Part shown: piece by piece, positions 1-9,158 of the stretch | How the letters are laid out: each line of letters starts with the position of its first letter | How positions within the stretch are numbered: the stretch's first letter is position 1 | Notes under the pieces: generated by a model | Told to the model about the DNA's origin: nothing | Database searches by the model: none | The model's input: the letters and a program-made list of their open reading frames with translations, nothing else | Origin: an uncultured Flavobacteriales bacterium | Lineage (GTDB): Bacteria; Bacteroidota; Bacteroidia; Flavobacteriales; Flavobacteriaceae | Direction of reading: 5' to 3' | Assembly (NCBI GenBank): GCA_913058295.1 | Contig: CAJXRD010000018.1 | Span: 1 to 49,287, forward strand | DNA: 49,287 bases | Position numbers and translations under genes: made by a program

Positions 1-53
1 AAGAAAACGGAATACAAAAAGAATTTAAAGGGCACTTTAGCCTGAAAAGATAG
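1..53 (+). CDS. C-terminal end of an unidentified gene (partial)
   Basis: A reading frame open from the left edge (codons begin at base 3) ends with the stop TAG at 51-53 and encodes ENGIQKEFKGHFSLKR. A strong bidirectional terminator follows 25 bases later, which supports a real plus-strand gene ending here. Sixteen residues are too few to identify a family. One other frame is also open until a TGA at 43-45, so the frame choice is tentative. Confidence 0.3.
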   Translation, partial: ENGIQKEFKGHFSLKR

Positions 54-77
54 ATTGAGTATTGTAAATATTTAAAT

Positions 78-111
78 AAAAAAAGCCATCCAATATTGGA
101 TGGCTTTTTTT
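78..111. terminator. Bidirectional Rho-independent terminator
   Basis: A perfect palindrome at 85-104 (GCCATCCAAT and its complement) is flanked by seven A on the left and seven T on the right. It can therefore end both the plus-strand gene entering from the left and the minus-strand CBS gene that stops at 131. Confidence 0.85.
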
Positions 112-130
112 ATTTAAACTAAATGATAGT

Positions 131-592
131 TTACCAACTATGGCCTTTTAATTGAATTGCGGCTTTTAAAATGTCTTTCTGACTAATCTGTCCTACTAAC
201 TTTCCATCTTCAACAATAGGAAACCTACGTCTTTTAGAATTCAAAAATTTTTCAGCAGCATCAAATACATTCATGTTGCCATCAATAGTTTCTACGTTTT
301 TAATCATTTGTTTTTCAACACTAACATTTCCCATGGGCTGATTGTAATATCGACTTTCACTTATTTGTTTAATACAATCCCCTTCAGAAATTATACCTAC
401 CAATTCATAATTTTCATTTACAACAGGCCCTCCAGATATTTTCTGCTTAATTAAAGTATTTATCACTTCTAATACAGATTGGTCTGGACTAAAAACAATA
501 AGATTCGTCGTCATATAATCGGATACTATGATTTGCTCCGAAGTGCTTTTGTCGGGCTTTGCCCTTTTTCCTATAAAACTTTTAATTCCCAT
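131..592 (-). CDS. Tandem CBS-domain protein
   Basis: A 153-residue soluble protein made almost entirely of two CBS motifs (roughly residues 24-80 and 88-150). Typical features are V-x-DYMTTNLIVFSPDQSV, the SGGPVVNENYELVGIISEGD strand-turn-helix, and the second copy FPIVEDGKLVGQISQKD. Paired CBS motifs form a Bateman module that usually binds adenine nucleotides and acts as an energy or ligand sensor. No catalytic domain is attached, so the partner is unknown. The first ~20 residues are basic and lack a signal peptide, which implies a cytoplasmic location. The gene stands alone, divergent from the M28 peptidase gene. Confidence 0.85.
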   Translation of the reverse strand: MGIKSFIGKRAKPDKSTSEQIIVSDYMTTNLIVFSPDQSVLEVINTLIKQKISGGPVVNENYELVGIISEGDCIKQISESRYYNQPMGNVSVEKQMIKNVETIDGNMNVFDAAEKFLNSKRRRFPIVEDGKLVGQISQKDILKAAIQLKGHSW

Positions 593-711
593 AATATTAA
601 GTATTTAGCTCCTTCTAAAGTAGTCAAAAAAAAGATAATTACCTTTCATTTTTATTAACAATACGATCTATTTAATTTTAAATGGTATTTTTAAATTTCT
701 AAAATAAATGT

Positions 712-3072
712 ATGAAACGTTTTCAAGCCCTTATTTCTTTATTCTTAATTATTGGATTAGTCTATTTTAGTTTTTACAGCTTAATGCCTAAAAGTGGAGC
801 TCCTGCATCCACTTCAAAAACTGAATTTTCAACCGAAAGGGCATTAATTCCTTTAAAAGAAATTTCTAGAGCACCTCATTATATTGGTACAAAGGAACAC
901 GCTAGAGTTCGAGAATATCTATTAGTTCAATTAAAAAACTTAGGACTAGAAACCCAAGTTCAAGAAGGCTTTGTATTAAATACTAAATGGAAAAGCCTTG
1001 ACAAATCAAAAAATATAATTGCTAAAATAAAGGGATCCCAAAATGGAAAAGCATTGTTATTACTTTCCCATTACGATAGTGCTTTAACACCATCATTTGG
1101 TGCAAGCGATGCGGGAAGTGGTGTAGTTACAATTTTGGAAAGTATTAGGGCGTATATGGCTAGTGGTAAAACCCCAAAAAATGATATTATAATTTTATTT
1201 ACCGATGCAGAGGAAGTAGGTCTAGATGGGGCTAGATTGTTTGTAAACAAACACCCTTGGGCAAAAGATGTAGGACTTACTTTAAATTTTGAGGCAAGAG
1301 GTAGTGGTGGACCAAGTAATATGATTGTGGAAACCAATGGCGGAAATAAAAATTTAATTCAGGCATTTATCGACGCAAATGTTAAGTATCCAACTGCTTC
1401 TTCATTGATGTATAGTATTTATAAGATGCTTCCTAACGACACTGATTCTACTGTTTTTAGAGAAGATGGAGACATTGATGGTTTTTTCTTTGCATTTATA
1501 GATGATCATTTTGATTACCATACTGCTAATGATACTTTTGAAAATTTAGATAGAAAAACACTTCAGCATCAAGGAGAATATTTATTGCCATTAATCCATC
1601 ATTTTACTGAAATAGATTTAACAACACTTAAATCTAATGAGGATTATGTGTATATTAATTTTCCTTTTATTAAAATGATAAGCTATCCTTTTTCTTGGGC
1701 AATACCTATGGTTATTATGGCCATTGTGCTTTTTATAGTTCTTTTGTTTTTCGGTATTAAAAAAGGACAGCTTTCAAGAAAATCCATTGCAAAAAGTTTT
1801 AATCCGTTTTTATTATCTCTTATATGTTGTGGTCTTATTGGTTTTTATGGTTGGAAATTAATACTAATAATGTATCCTGATTATCACGAAATCCAACACG
1901 GATTTACTTACAATGGCCATACGTATATCGCATTTTTCGTATTACTGTCACTGGGTTTCCTCTTTTATATTTACCATAGATTTTCTAATAATCTAAATGT
2001 TGCTAGTCTTTTAATTGCACCGTTAACCATTTGGGTTATCATAAATTTATTAGTTGCTATTTATCTAAAAGGGGCTGCGTTTTTTATTCTACCCTTATAT
2101 TTTGGTCTCTTGTCTTTGTGGGTATTAATTCGTCAAGAATTCCCCAATTTAATATTAATGACGCTATTGAGTGTTTTTGCAATTTTTCTTTTTGCACCAC
2201 ACATTCAGTTTTTTCCTGTAGGCTTAGGATTAAAAATGTTAGTTGCAAGCACAATTTTTACCGCATTACTATTTGGATTGTTATTGCCAATTATAGGGTT
2301 TTACAAAATGAAAAAACCTTTATCTATAATACTTTTCCTTTTGGCAATAGGGTTTTTTATAAAAGCACATTTTACAAGTGATTTTTCTTCTGAAAGACAA
2401 AAACCGAATAGTATCGTTTTTTATCAAGATGCTGATATTGAAAATTCCTATTGGGCAACTTATGATAAAACATTAGATGAATGGACCAAGAAGTATTTAG
2501 GTGATCGTCCAGAGGAAGCCTCAAAATATATAAAACATGCTTCTGGAAGTAAATATAGTAGCGGCTATATTTTTGCAATGAAAGCACCCAAAATGAATAT
2601 TCCTTTATTTGATGTAGTACTTGAAAAAGATACTATTATTAATAACAATCGAACGGTTTCGCTTACCATATTTCCGAATAGAAATGTAAACCAAATTAGT
2701 ATGTATGTAAATGATGGAGTTGTTTTTGATTTTATTGAATTTAATGGGCAAAGCATACCTTTAATGAAGTCGTTTAGTAAGATGCCAAGTAAAATAAAAA
2801 GCAAAGAACTGCTTCGATATTATGTGTCAGATGCCGATTCTTTACAGGTAAATTATACCGTTTCAAAAGACACTCCAGTTAGTTTTACAATATTGGAATA
2901 TTCTTATGATTTATTAGAAAATCCACTATTTTCAATGGATTCTAGAGCAGAGGATATGATGCCTAAACCTTTTGTGGTTACTGATGCTGTAGTGGTTAAG
3001 AAGACTATTTATATGGATTCGTTAAAGAGAAAATTACCCGATACTATTATCGATAATAAAACTAAAAAATAA
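712..3072 (+). CDS. M28-family membrane-anchored metallopeptidase
   Basis: The 786-residue protein begins with an N-terminal membrane anchor (about residues 5-25), followed by an M28 (aminopeptidase Y/ER-M28-like) zinc peptidase domain to about residue 300. The di-zinc ligand pattern is visible: H120-x-D122 in SHYDSA, D133 in GASDAGSG, E167-E168 in FTDAEEVG, E194 in NFEARGSGG and H270 in DDHFDYHTAND. About eight hydrophobic helices occupy residues ~325-560, and a ~220-residue soluble beta-rich domain closes the protein. This resembles ER metallopeptidase 1 (ERMP1/FXNA-like) architecture more than secreted aminopeptidases. Such enzymes remove N-terminal residues from peptides; the substrate here is unknown. 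All key residues are intact. Its stop lies 2 bases from the end of the convergent lipoprotein gene. Confidence 0.85.
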   Translation: MKRFQALISLFLIIGLVYFSFYSLMPKSGAPASTSKTEFSTERALIPLKEISRAPHYIGTKEHARVREYLLVQLKNLGLETQVQEGFVLNTKWKSLDKSKNIIAKIKGSQNGKALLLLSHYDSALTPSFGASDAGSGVVTILESIRAYMASGKTPKNDIIILFTDAEEVGLDGARLFVNKHPWAKDVGLTLNFEARGSGGPSNMIVETNGGNKNLIQAFIDANVKYPTASSLMYSIYKMLPNDTDSTVFREDGDIDGFFFAFIDDHFDYHTANDTFENLDRKTLQHQGEYLLPLIHHFTEIDLTTLKSNEDYVYINFPFIKMISYPFSWAIPMVIMAIVLFIVLLFFGIKKGQLSRKSIAKSFNPFLLSLICCGLIGFYGWKLILIMYPDYHEIQHGFTYNGHTYIAFFVLLSLGFLFYIYHRFSNNLNVASLLIAPLTIWVIINLLVAIYLKGAAFFILPLYFGLLSLWVLIRQEFPNLILMTLLSVFAIFLFAPHIQFFPVGLGLKMLVASTIFTALLFGLLLPIIGFYKMKKPLSIILFLLAIGFFIKAHFTSDFSSERQKPNSIVFYQDADIENSYWATYDKTLDEWTKKYLGDRPEEASKYIKHASGSKYSSGYIFAMKAPKMNIPLFDVVLEKDTIINNNRTVSLTIFPNRNVNQISMYVNDGVVFDFIEFNGQSIPLMKSFSKMPSKIKSKELLRYYVSDADSLQVNYTVSKDTPVSFTILEYSYDLLENPLFSMDSRAEDMMPKPFVVTDAVVVKKTIYMDSLKRKLPDTIIDNKTKK

Positions 3073-3074
3073 TC

Positions 3075-3677
3075 TTAAGGCTTATTGTTTTTGTCCTGAA
3101 GTTCAATTTGATAAACGGAATCTAAAAACTTTTTTTGTTGCTCTAATTCTTGTTTTTCATTTGTAACACGTTGCAAATCGATAGCATCTTTCTGAAATTT
3201 TTCATTGACCTGAATGATAAAGTTTTTTACCGAAGTATTCATTTTATCAAAACTTTTTTGAACACTTAAGGAATCAATATGGGATTTATTAACTTCTTGT
3301 TCTAATAATTTTGCTCTTGTTTTTACAACTGCCATTCTGGAGAAAATAGCGCGAGTATTTAATGTGTCAGGAATTTTTTTAGTCAAAGAATCAATATGAA
3401 AAACTAACTGACTGGTTCTAACTTGTAATTCTTCAATTGTATTGCCATTAATAGATTTTACTTCCAAATCAAAATCCTCATAAGCCCCCCAATGTGAAAC
3501 TTTTAACTTTGCCTCATCTGAAAGATCTGGAAACTTAAAACTAGTGTCTCCATACAATCCAGCAGGAGTTTGTTTTGTAAGTACAACGCTTGTATTTTCT
3601 TCGGTTGAATTTCCACAAGAAATTATGCTAAAACATAAAAGTAGATTGAAAAAGATAGAATTAAATGTAAATTTCAT
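3075..3677 (-). CDS. Coiled-coil lipoprotein of unknown function
   Basis: I place the start at 3677 rather than at an in-frame ATG at 3722. From 3677 the protein opens with a clean lipoprotein signal (MKFTFNSIFFNLLLCFSIISC, lipidated Cys in ISCGNS), and a -7 promoter element lies at 3699-3706, inside the longer version. The mature ~180-residue protein has a short N-terminal part (LYGDTSFKFPDLSDEAKLKVSHWGAYEDF) and then a long charged helical region (KTRAKLLEQEV, TNEKQELEQQKKFLDSVYQ) that should form a coiled coil. No family was recognised. It is probably attached to the outer or inner membrane facing the periplasm. It converges tightly with the M28 gene and is transcribed alone. Confidence 0.75.
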   Translation of the reverse strand: MKFTFNSIFFNLLLCFSIISCGNSTEENTSVVLTKQTPAGLYGDTSFKFPDLSDEAKLKVSHWGAYEDFDLEVKSINGNTIEELQVRTSQLVFHIDSLTKKIPDTLNTRAIFSRMAVVKTRAKLLEQEVNKSHIDSLSVQKSFDKMNTSVKNFIIQVNEKFQKDAIDLQRVTNEKQELEQQKKFLDSVYQIELQDKNNKP

Positions 3678-3698
3678 GGTTGGATAAACTGTATATAG

Positions 3699-3706
3699 CA
3701 AATATA
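3699..3706 (-). promoter_or_regulatory. Candidate -7 promoter element for the coiled-coil lipoprotein gene
   Basis: The minus strand reads TATATTTG, a perfect match to the Bacteroidota -7 consensus TAnnTTTG, 22 bases upstream of the start at 3677. I see no clear -33 TTG. Its position argues against the upstream ATG at 3722. Confidence 0.45.
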
Positions 3707-3766
3707 CGAGTTCTACTTTCATCTGAAAGTTAATTTTTTCTGAAAGATAAAGGAGAAGAATATATG

Positions 3767-3774
3767 TATATTTG
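3767..3774 (+). promoter_or_regulatory. Candidate -7 promoter element for the threonine dehydrogenase gene
   Basis: TATATTTG matches TAnnTTTG, with a predicted leader of about 50 bases before the start at 3832. The -33 region is T-rich without a perfect TTTG. Confidence 0.45.
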
Positions 3775-3831
3775 GCCTTCGATTTAAAGAAGTGAGTTTT
3801 AATTAAATTAATCGATTAAGGTGAGAAACTT

Positions 3832-4770
3832 ATGAAAAAAAGGATACTTATAATTGGTGCTTCAGGACAGATAGGAACCGAGCTTACGGCAAGTTTAAGA
3901 GAACAATTTGGTAAACATAAAGTTATTGCAACAGATATTAGAGAAGGAGATAGTGCGCTTTTAGAAGGAGGGCCTTTCGAGATTTTGGATGCAATGGATT
4001 ATAAAGCTTTAGAAGATATTATTATCAGACATGAAATTACCGATGTATATTTATTAGCTGCAATGCTTTCTGCAACAGCCGAAAAATTTCCTATGCGTGC
4101 GTGGAACCTTAATATGAATTCTTTATTTAATGTTTTAAATCTTGCAAAAGACAATAAGATTAAAAAAATATTTTGGCCTTCGAGTATTGCAGTATTTGGG
4201 CCCACTACTCCAAAAACGAATACGCCACAACAAACGGTTATGGAGCCTTCAACAGTTTATGGAATAAGCAAACAAGCAGGAGAACGTTGGTGTGAATATT
4301 ATTTTAATAAATATGGAGTAGATGTAAGAAGTATTCGTTATCCAGGCTTAATAAGTTATAAAACATTGCCAGGAGGCGGAACTACAGATTACGCAGTAGA
4401 TATTTATCATAAAGCATTAAAGCATGGAGAATATCAATGCTTTTTATCTGAAGAAACAACATTGCCTATGATGTTTATAGACGATGCTATTAGAGCAACT
4501 CTTAGCGTCATGGAAGCTCCCAAAGAAAACATAAACGTTAGAAGTTCTTATAACCTTGCGGGTTTAAGTTTTAATCCTAAAGAGATAACTGAAAGTATAA
4601 AAAAACATATTCCAAATTTTGAAATATCCTATAAGCCTGATTTTAGACAAGAAATAGCAGATTCTTGGCCACAAAGTATTAATGATGAAGTAGCGCAAAA
4701 GGACTGGAATTGGAAAAATAACATCTCTTTAGAGGAGATGACTTCGATTATGCTTGACAATTTGAAATAA
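3832..4770 (+). CDS. tdh: NAD-dependent epimerase/dehydratase family, probable L-threonine 3-dehydrogenase
   Basis: A 312-residue extended short-chain dehydrogenase/reductase. The N-terminal Rossmann motif GASGQIG (residues 9-15) and the acidic residue at the end of strand 2 (ATDIREGD) indicate NAD+ binding. The catalytic Tyr-Lys pair is in STVYGISKQAGE, preceded by WPSSIAVFGP. The motifs DVRSIRYPGLISYKTLPGGGTTDYAVDI and FLSEETTLPMMFIDDAIRAT are typical of the short-chain L-threonine dehydrogenases known from Flavobacterium and Cupriavidus, which are also about 310-320 residues. Those enzymes oxidise L-threonine to 2-amino-3-ketobutyrate. The usual partner, glycine C-acetyltransferase (kbl), is not adjacent. 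A different sugar-nucleotide epimerase is less likely. Confidence 0.8.
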   Translation: MKKRILIIGASGQIGTELTASLREQFGKHKVIATDIREGDSALLEGGPFEILDAMDYKALEDIIIRHEITDVYLLAAMLSATAEKFPMRAWNLNMNSLFNVLNLAKDNKIKKIFWPSSIAVFGPTTPKTNTPQQTVMEPSTVYGISKQAGERWCEYYFNKYGVDVRSIRYPGLISYKTLPGGGTTDYAVDIYHKALKHGEYQCFLSEETTLPMMFIDDAIRATLSVMEAPKENINVRSSYNLAGLSFNPKEITESIKKHIPNFEISYKPDFRQEIADSWPQSINDEVAQKDWNWKNNISLEEMTSIMLDNLK

Positions 4771-4841
4771 ATAATTCATTAATTAAGAGCTGCCTTTTTA
4801 TTTTGAATCTTTTATATTAAATTGGATTAATAATTTTAATT

Positions 4842-7163
4842 ATGAATAAAAAGATTCCTTTTTTTATTGTATTCCTATTAGTTGTTGCTTTTCAATCTTT
4901 AGAAGCACAAAACAAAAAACCTAAAGTAGCTGTCGTTTTAAGTGGTGGTGGTGCAAAAGGGATTGCTCATATTCCACTATTGCAAACCTTAGACTCTTTA
5001 GGAATTGTTCCAGATCTTATTATTGGGACTAGTATGGGTAGTGTTGTTGGAGGGTTTTATGCTATGGGTTATTCTGGAGATAGTATTGCATCCATAACTA
5101 AAAAAGCAAATTGGGATGAGCTTTTAGGTGGTAAAACTTCACTTAAAGACGTAAGTATTGAGGAGAAAAGTGAATTCGGGAAATATTTAATAGGACTTGA
5201 AGTCATAGATGGAAAACCAAAAACAACATCTTCCTTATTAAATGATCAATACTTAAGAGAATTTTTGTCATTATACACTTACCCTGTTTACAATATCCAT
5301 AATTTCGATAGTCTTCCTATTCCATATAGAGCAATGACGACAGATATTGTTAATGGTAAAGAAGTGCTGTTAGGTGAAGGCAATTTAGGTGTTGCAATGA
5401 GGGCAAGTATGTCAATTCCTAGTATTTTTAGACCAGTACCTTATAAAGATGTATTGTTAGTTGACGGTGGAATACTTAATAACTTCCCTGTTAATATTGC
5501 TAAAGAGATGGGAGCGGATATTATTATAGGAAGTGATGTTGGAGGGGGTATGAAGCCTAAAGAAGAATTAGAAGGGATTACTACAATTTTATTTCAAACT
5601 GCAATGCTGGTTAGTAATATAAGAAATCCTGAAAGTAGGGAAATGTGTGATATATTAATTGATCATTTACCAAATCTAACTTATTCTACAGGAGATTTTG
5701 GGAGTAGTAACGAAATATACGAAGAAGGTAAAATTGGGACAATTCAAAAAATGGATGCACTTGTATCTTTAGCAAAGAAGCTTGAAGAATTTAACCAAAA
5801 GGAAATTATTCAGCCTTCCATAGAAAAAGAGTTTTTCCTAGATACTATAGTCTATAAAGGAATTAGTGAAGAAAACATTAAGCTTGTTACCTCAAGGGCA
5901 AATATTTTGCCAAAAAATGATTACGAAATCCAAGATCTAATTGATGGAGTAAATAGAGCTATGGGGACCAATCTTTTTACTCAGATTACTACTAAAGCAA
6001 TTAAGAATAATGAAAAATTGGGATTGGAGCTAACTGGCTTTGAAAAATCCCAGCATCAAATTAACGCTTCTTTACATTTTGATAGCTATAGAAGTATTGG
6101 TTTAATTTTAAATTATACTGGTAGAAATGTTCTTGGAAAATCTTCCAGACTTTTAGTAACTGGAGATATAGCGGTACAACCTAGATTGAGGGTTCAATAT
6201 CAAAAGCATTTGGGGCCAAAAAAATCTTGGTGGTGGCGATCGGAAACCCTAGGGGAAATTTTAGAACAAAAAATATTTTTAGACGGTAATTTTGCTGATG
6301 AAATGAACTATCGATACTTTCAGTTTGACAATGAATTTAATAAAAACTTAAACTCTTTAACTAGTTATATAGGATTTGGTTTCAATTATGAAAATACACA
6401 TATAAAACCGAAAGTTGATCCCGAAATTAATGAGAACGTTTTATTGCTAGATAAATATTATTACAACAGTTTTGAGTTGGATATCCATTATATATACAAT
6501 GGATTTAGTACTTTTCTGTTTGCAAATAAAGGAACATTCTTTAAAGCGAAATTAGCTAGATCTTTATATCAAGATGTGGATTTAAAATTTTCAGATGCTG
6601 AGCAAACTACAGTTATTGGTAAAACGAATGATGTTACAAAATTGAGTTTAGAGTTTGAAAAAAGAATTGCTATTAAAAATAAAATAACAGGAATAATTGC
6701 AGCAACTACAGGATTTATTTTTGAAGATTCATTAAGATCTGGAGAGGTGTCTTTTACCGATTATGGCTTTGCGTCTAAATATTTTTTAGGTGGAAATTTA
6801 TTAAGCCCAAGAGAAAGCAGTTATGTTTTCTCGGGTTTACATGAAGACGAGTTAAATGTAAATCAGTTTATGAAACTTAAACTTGGAGTTCAGTTCAACC
6901 CCATAAATAAAGTTTATGTGACTCCCCATTTTAATATAGCTTCTGTTGGATTTGAAAATTTTGAGGATTATATTAAAGATGCTTTTTCTCCAAATGGAAA
7001 TTGGGCAGAACAATTTGAAACAAGTGATTTAATCTCTTTTGGTGCAACCGCTTCTTATGATTCTTATTTGGGGCCATTAAATTTTGATGTCTCTTGGGTA
7101 AACGACATTAATAAGGTTAGATTGTTTTTTAGTTTAGGTTTACAATTAAACATATCCAATTAA
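4842..7163 (+). CDS. Patatin-like phospholipase fused to an outer-membrane beta-barrel
   Basis: The 773-residue protein has a signal peptide (cleavage after SLEAQ, about residue 23) and a patatin domain to about residue 310. The catalytic set is complete: oxyanion loop GGGAKG (35-40), nucleophile Ser64 in GTSMG, and catalytic Asp208 in DGG. A POTRA-like linker (about 325-400) leads to a C-terminal half rich in alternating beta-strands ending in LFFSLGLQLNISN, with a final aromatic-rich strand typical of a barrel. This matches the PlpD/FplA class of self-translocating (type Vd) or surface-anchored lipases. Predicted role: lipid or phospholipid hydrolysis at the outer membrane. The last 26 bases of this gene reappear at 13656-13681 as part of the cassette duplication. 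Confidence 0.85.
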   Translation: MNKKIPFFIVFLLVVAFQSLEAQNKKPKVAVVLSGGGAKGIAHIPLLQTLDSLGIVPDLIIGTSMGSVVGGFYAMGYSGDSIASITKKANWDELLGGKTSLKDVSIEEKSEFGKYLIGLEVIDGKPKTTSSLLNDQYLREFLSLYTYPVYNIHNFDSLPIPYRAMTTDIVNGKEVLLGEGNLGVAMRASMSIPSIFRPVPYKDVLLVDGGILNNFPVNIAKEMGADIIIGSDVGGGMKPKEELEGITTILFQTAMLVSNIRNPESREMCDILIDHLPNLTYSTGDFGSSNEIYEEGKIGTIQKMDALVSLAKKLEEFNQKEIIQPSIEKEFFLDTIVYKGISEENIKLVTSRANILPKNDYEIQDLIDGVNRAMGTNLFTQITTKAIKNNEKLGLELTGFEKSQHQINASLHFDSYRSIGLILNYTGRNVLGKSSRLLVTGDIAVQPRLRVQYQKHLGPKKSWWWRSETLGEILEQKIFLDGNFADEMNYRYFQFDNEFNKNLNSLTSYIGFGFNYENTHIKPKVDPEINENVLLLDKYYYNSFELDIHYIYNGFSTFLFANKGTFFKAKLARSLYQDVDLKFSDAEQTTVIGKTNDVTKLSLEFEKRIAIKNKITGIIAATTGFIFEDSLRSGEVSFTDYGFASKYFLGGNLLSPRESSYVFSGLHEDELNVNQFMKLKLGVQFNPINKVYVTPHFNIASVGFENFEDYIKDAFSPNGNWAEQFETSDLISFGATASYDSYLGPLNFDVSWVNDINKVRLFFSLGLQLNISN

Positions 7164-7180
7164 GATTTTTTAGATATAAT

Positions 7181-7217
7181 AAAAGCCTCCTATTAATAAT
7201 TTAATAGGAGGCTTTTT
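7181..7217. terminator. Bidirectional Rho-independent terminator, copy 1
   Basis: AAAAGCCTCCTATTAA (7181-7196), a four-base loop TAAT, then the exact complement followed by a T-run to 7217. It separates the convergent patatin and ompA genes and can stop both. An exact copy sits at 13699-13735. Confidence 0.9.
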
Positions 7218-7242
7218 GGTTGTTAATTAGAAAGGTTACTTT

Positions 7243-9135
7243 TTAATTTTCTACTATAATAAAGTCTGATCTTCTATTTTTAGCAGATTGTGCTGCGGTA
7301 CAATTTCCACCACAATTTTCTATTGGATTGCTTTTTCCGAATCCTTTTCCACTAACTCTACTTTTATCAATTCCTTTAGAGATTACATATTGGACAGTAG
7401 CTTGTGCTCTTCTATTAGATAGATCCATATTATATTCATCCGATCCTGTATTGTCTGTATGACTTTCTACTTTAACAATCATAGATGGATACTTCTTCAT
7501 TAGAGTTACTAAGTTATCCAATTCAAAAGCAGCTTGCGATTTGATATTGTGTTTGTCAAAGTCAAAAAGGATTGGTTCTAATACTACTTTATCTTCAACA
7601 ACAATAGCTTCAATCGGGCTTAATTTTACACTAGTGTTAAGCGTTTCTTCTTTTTTAGTAGTAAGGGTAACTCCATTACTATCAAAGTTTTCCATAAATG
7701 CTAATACTTGATGCTCTTTTTCACATTCTACTGTAAAGGAAACATTACCATTACTATCTGTGGTTTTGCTAGAAAGCACGTTGTCTTGTGCGTCTATAAC
7801 ATCTACACGAGCTCCAGAGAGTGGCTTGTTAGTATAGTCGTTTAATACTTGTACTGTAAGCGCAACATCACATAAAGGTGCTAATTGCTTAACGCTGTAA
7901 ATATCATCACTACCTGCACCGCCTTTTCTGTTAGAAGAAACATATCCTTCCTCTTTGGCTGCATCAATTATAAAAGCAAAATCATCGCTAGAACTATTTA
8001 AGCCAGCTCCCATAGTTCTTGCATTAGAAAATTCACTTCCCATAGCTTCTGCATAAAATACATCTAAACCTCCAAGGCCAAGATGTCCATCACTTGAGAA
8101 GTATAAAGTTCCATTGGCGTCTAGGTAAGGAAAAACTTCTTTTCCTTCGGTGTTTATACCATTACCTAATGCTTTTGGTGTTCCAAAAGTTCCGTCTTTA
8201 TTGATAGCTACCGAGTAAATATCAGACATTCCTATACCTCCAGGCATATCGCTTACAAAGTATAATGTGTTACCATCTGGACTTAATGCTGGATGTCCTG
8301 TAGAAAACTCACTACTATTAAAAGGAACAGATTCTACCCCTTTCCATTGACCATCTATTAATTCGGCATAGTAAAGGTTGATCTGGTTGATTCCGTCTTC
8401 ACTTTTTTTATACTTACCTTTTAAGAAATCATTACTGTCAAAGTACATCCGTTTTCCATCTGCTGTGATAGCAGCATTACCTTCGTGGTATCTAGAGCTA
8501 ACATCTCCACCCACAAGGTCTGCATCTTTAACAGTACCTCCAACTAGAGAGGCTCTATAAATATCTAAGAAGGGTTGCTCATCCCAGCCATATTTTTTAC
8601 GTTTTGTATTTCTGGCAGAAGTAAAGTAAAGCTCGTTACCAACAGTAATTCCTCCAAATTCTGAATATTCAGTATTAAGGTCTTTTAGGTTGGTTAATGT
8701 GAATTTTTGTTTTTTCTCCATCATCGCAGGGATGTAATCTGGATTTTTCATAAACTCAATAGCTCTAGAATCTGAAGGTTCCATTTTGGAGAATGTTTTC
8801 ATCCAAGTATTGTAATCTCCATATTTACCATTAGCTTTAAGGGATTGTGCATAATTATACACGGTTTCCGATTTAGGACTTTTCCCCTTAACGACACGTT
8901 TGTAATAGGTTTCCGATTTTTTAGTATCGTTAATAAAGTAATAACAATTACCTAATTGTTCGAAAACATATCTATCGCCATCTCCTTTTTTAAGAAGTTT
9001 TTGATAAGCTTCTGCAGCTTCTGTATATGCTAGTCTAGCATAAAGGTCGTCTGCTTTCTTTGTTTTGTTATTTTGAGCATTAACAAGACTTGTGCTAAAT
9101 GCTATAAATAGGAATAATATATATATTTTTTTCAT
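7243..9135 (-). CDS. TPR-PD40-OmpA family outer-membrane protein, copy 1
   Basis: A 630-residue protein with a signal peptide (cleaved near VNAQ, residue ~21). It has TPR-like helices (about 25-135), a PD40/WD40-like propeller (about 145-415, repeated motifs such as GHPALSPDGNTLYFVSD and KEVFPYLDANGTLYFSSD), a carboxypeptidase-regulatory-like beta-sandwich (about 420-510, LSGARVDVIDAQDNVLSS) and a C-terminal OmpA peptidoglycan-binding domain (about 515-628, with SHTDNTGSDEYNMDLSNRRA). This architecture commonly follows porP/sprF genes in Bacteroidota and is thought to link the secreted surface protein or its translocon to the cell wall. It is the last gene of cassette 1, 23 bases after porP, and its protein is identical to copy 2. 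Confidence 0.9.
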   Translation of the reverse strand: MKKIYILFLFIAFSTSLVNAQNNKTKKADDLYARLAYTEAAEAYQKLLKKGDGDRYVFEQLGNCYYFINDTKKSETYYKRVVKGKSPKSETVYNYAQSLKANGKYGDYNTWMKTFSKMEPSDSRAIEFMKNPDYIPAMMEKKQKFTLTNLKDLNTEYSEFGGITVGNELYFTSARNTKRKKYGWDEQPFLDIYRASLVGGTVKDADLVGGDVSSRYHEGNAAITADGKRMYFDSNDFLKGKYKKSEDGINQINLYYAELIDGQWKGVESVPFNSSEFSTGHPALSPDGNTLYFVSDMPGGIGMSDIYSVAINKDGTFGTPKALGNGINTEGKEVFPYLDANGTLYFSSDGHLGLGGLDVFYAEAMGSEFSNARTMGAGLNSSSDDFAFIIDAAKEEGYVSSNRKGGAGSDDIYSVKQLAPLCDVALTVQVLNDYTNKPLSGARVDVIDAQDNVLSSKTTDSNGNVSFTVECEKEHQVLAFMENFDSNGVTLTTKKEETLNTSVKLSPIEAIVVEDKVVLEPILFDFDKHNIKSQAAFELDNLVTLMKKYPSMIVKVESHTDNTGSDEYNMDLSNRRAQATVQYVISKGIDKSRVSGKGFGKSNPIENCGGNCTAAQSAKNRRSDFIIVEN

Positions 9136-9158
9136 TTTGATAGTGCTTAAGTTTAAAA

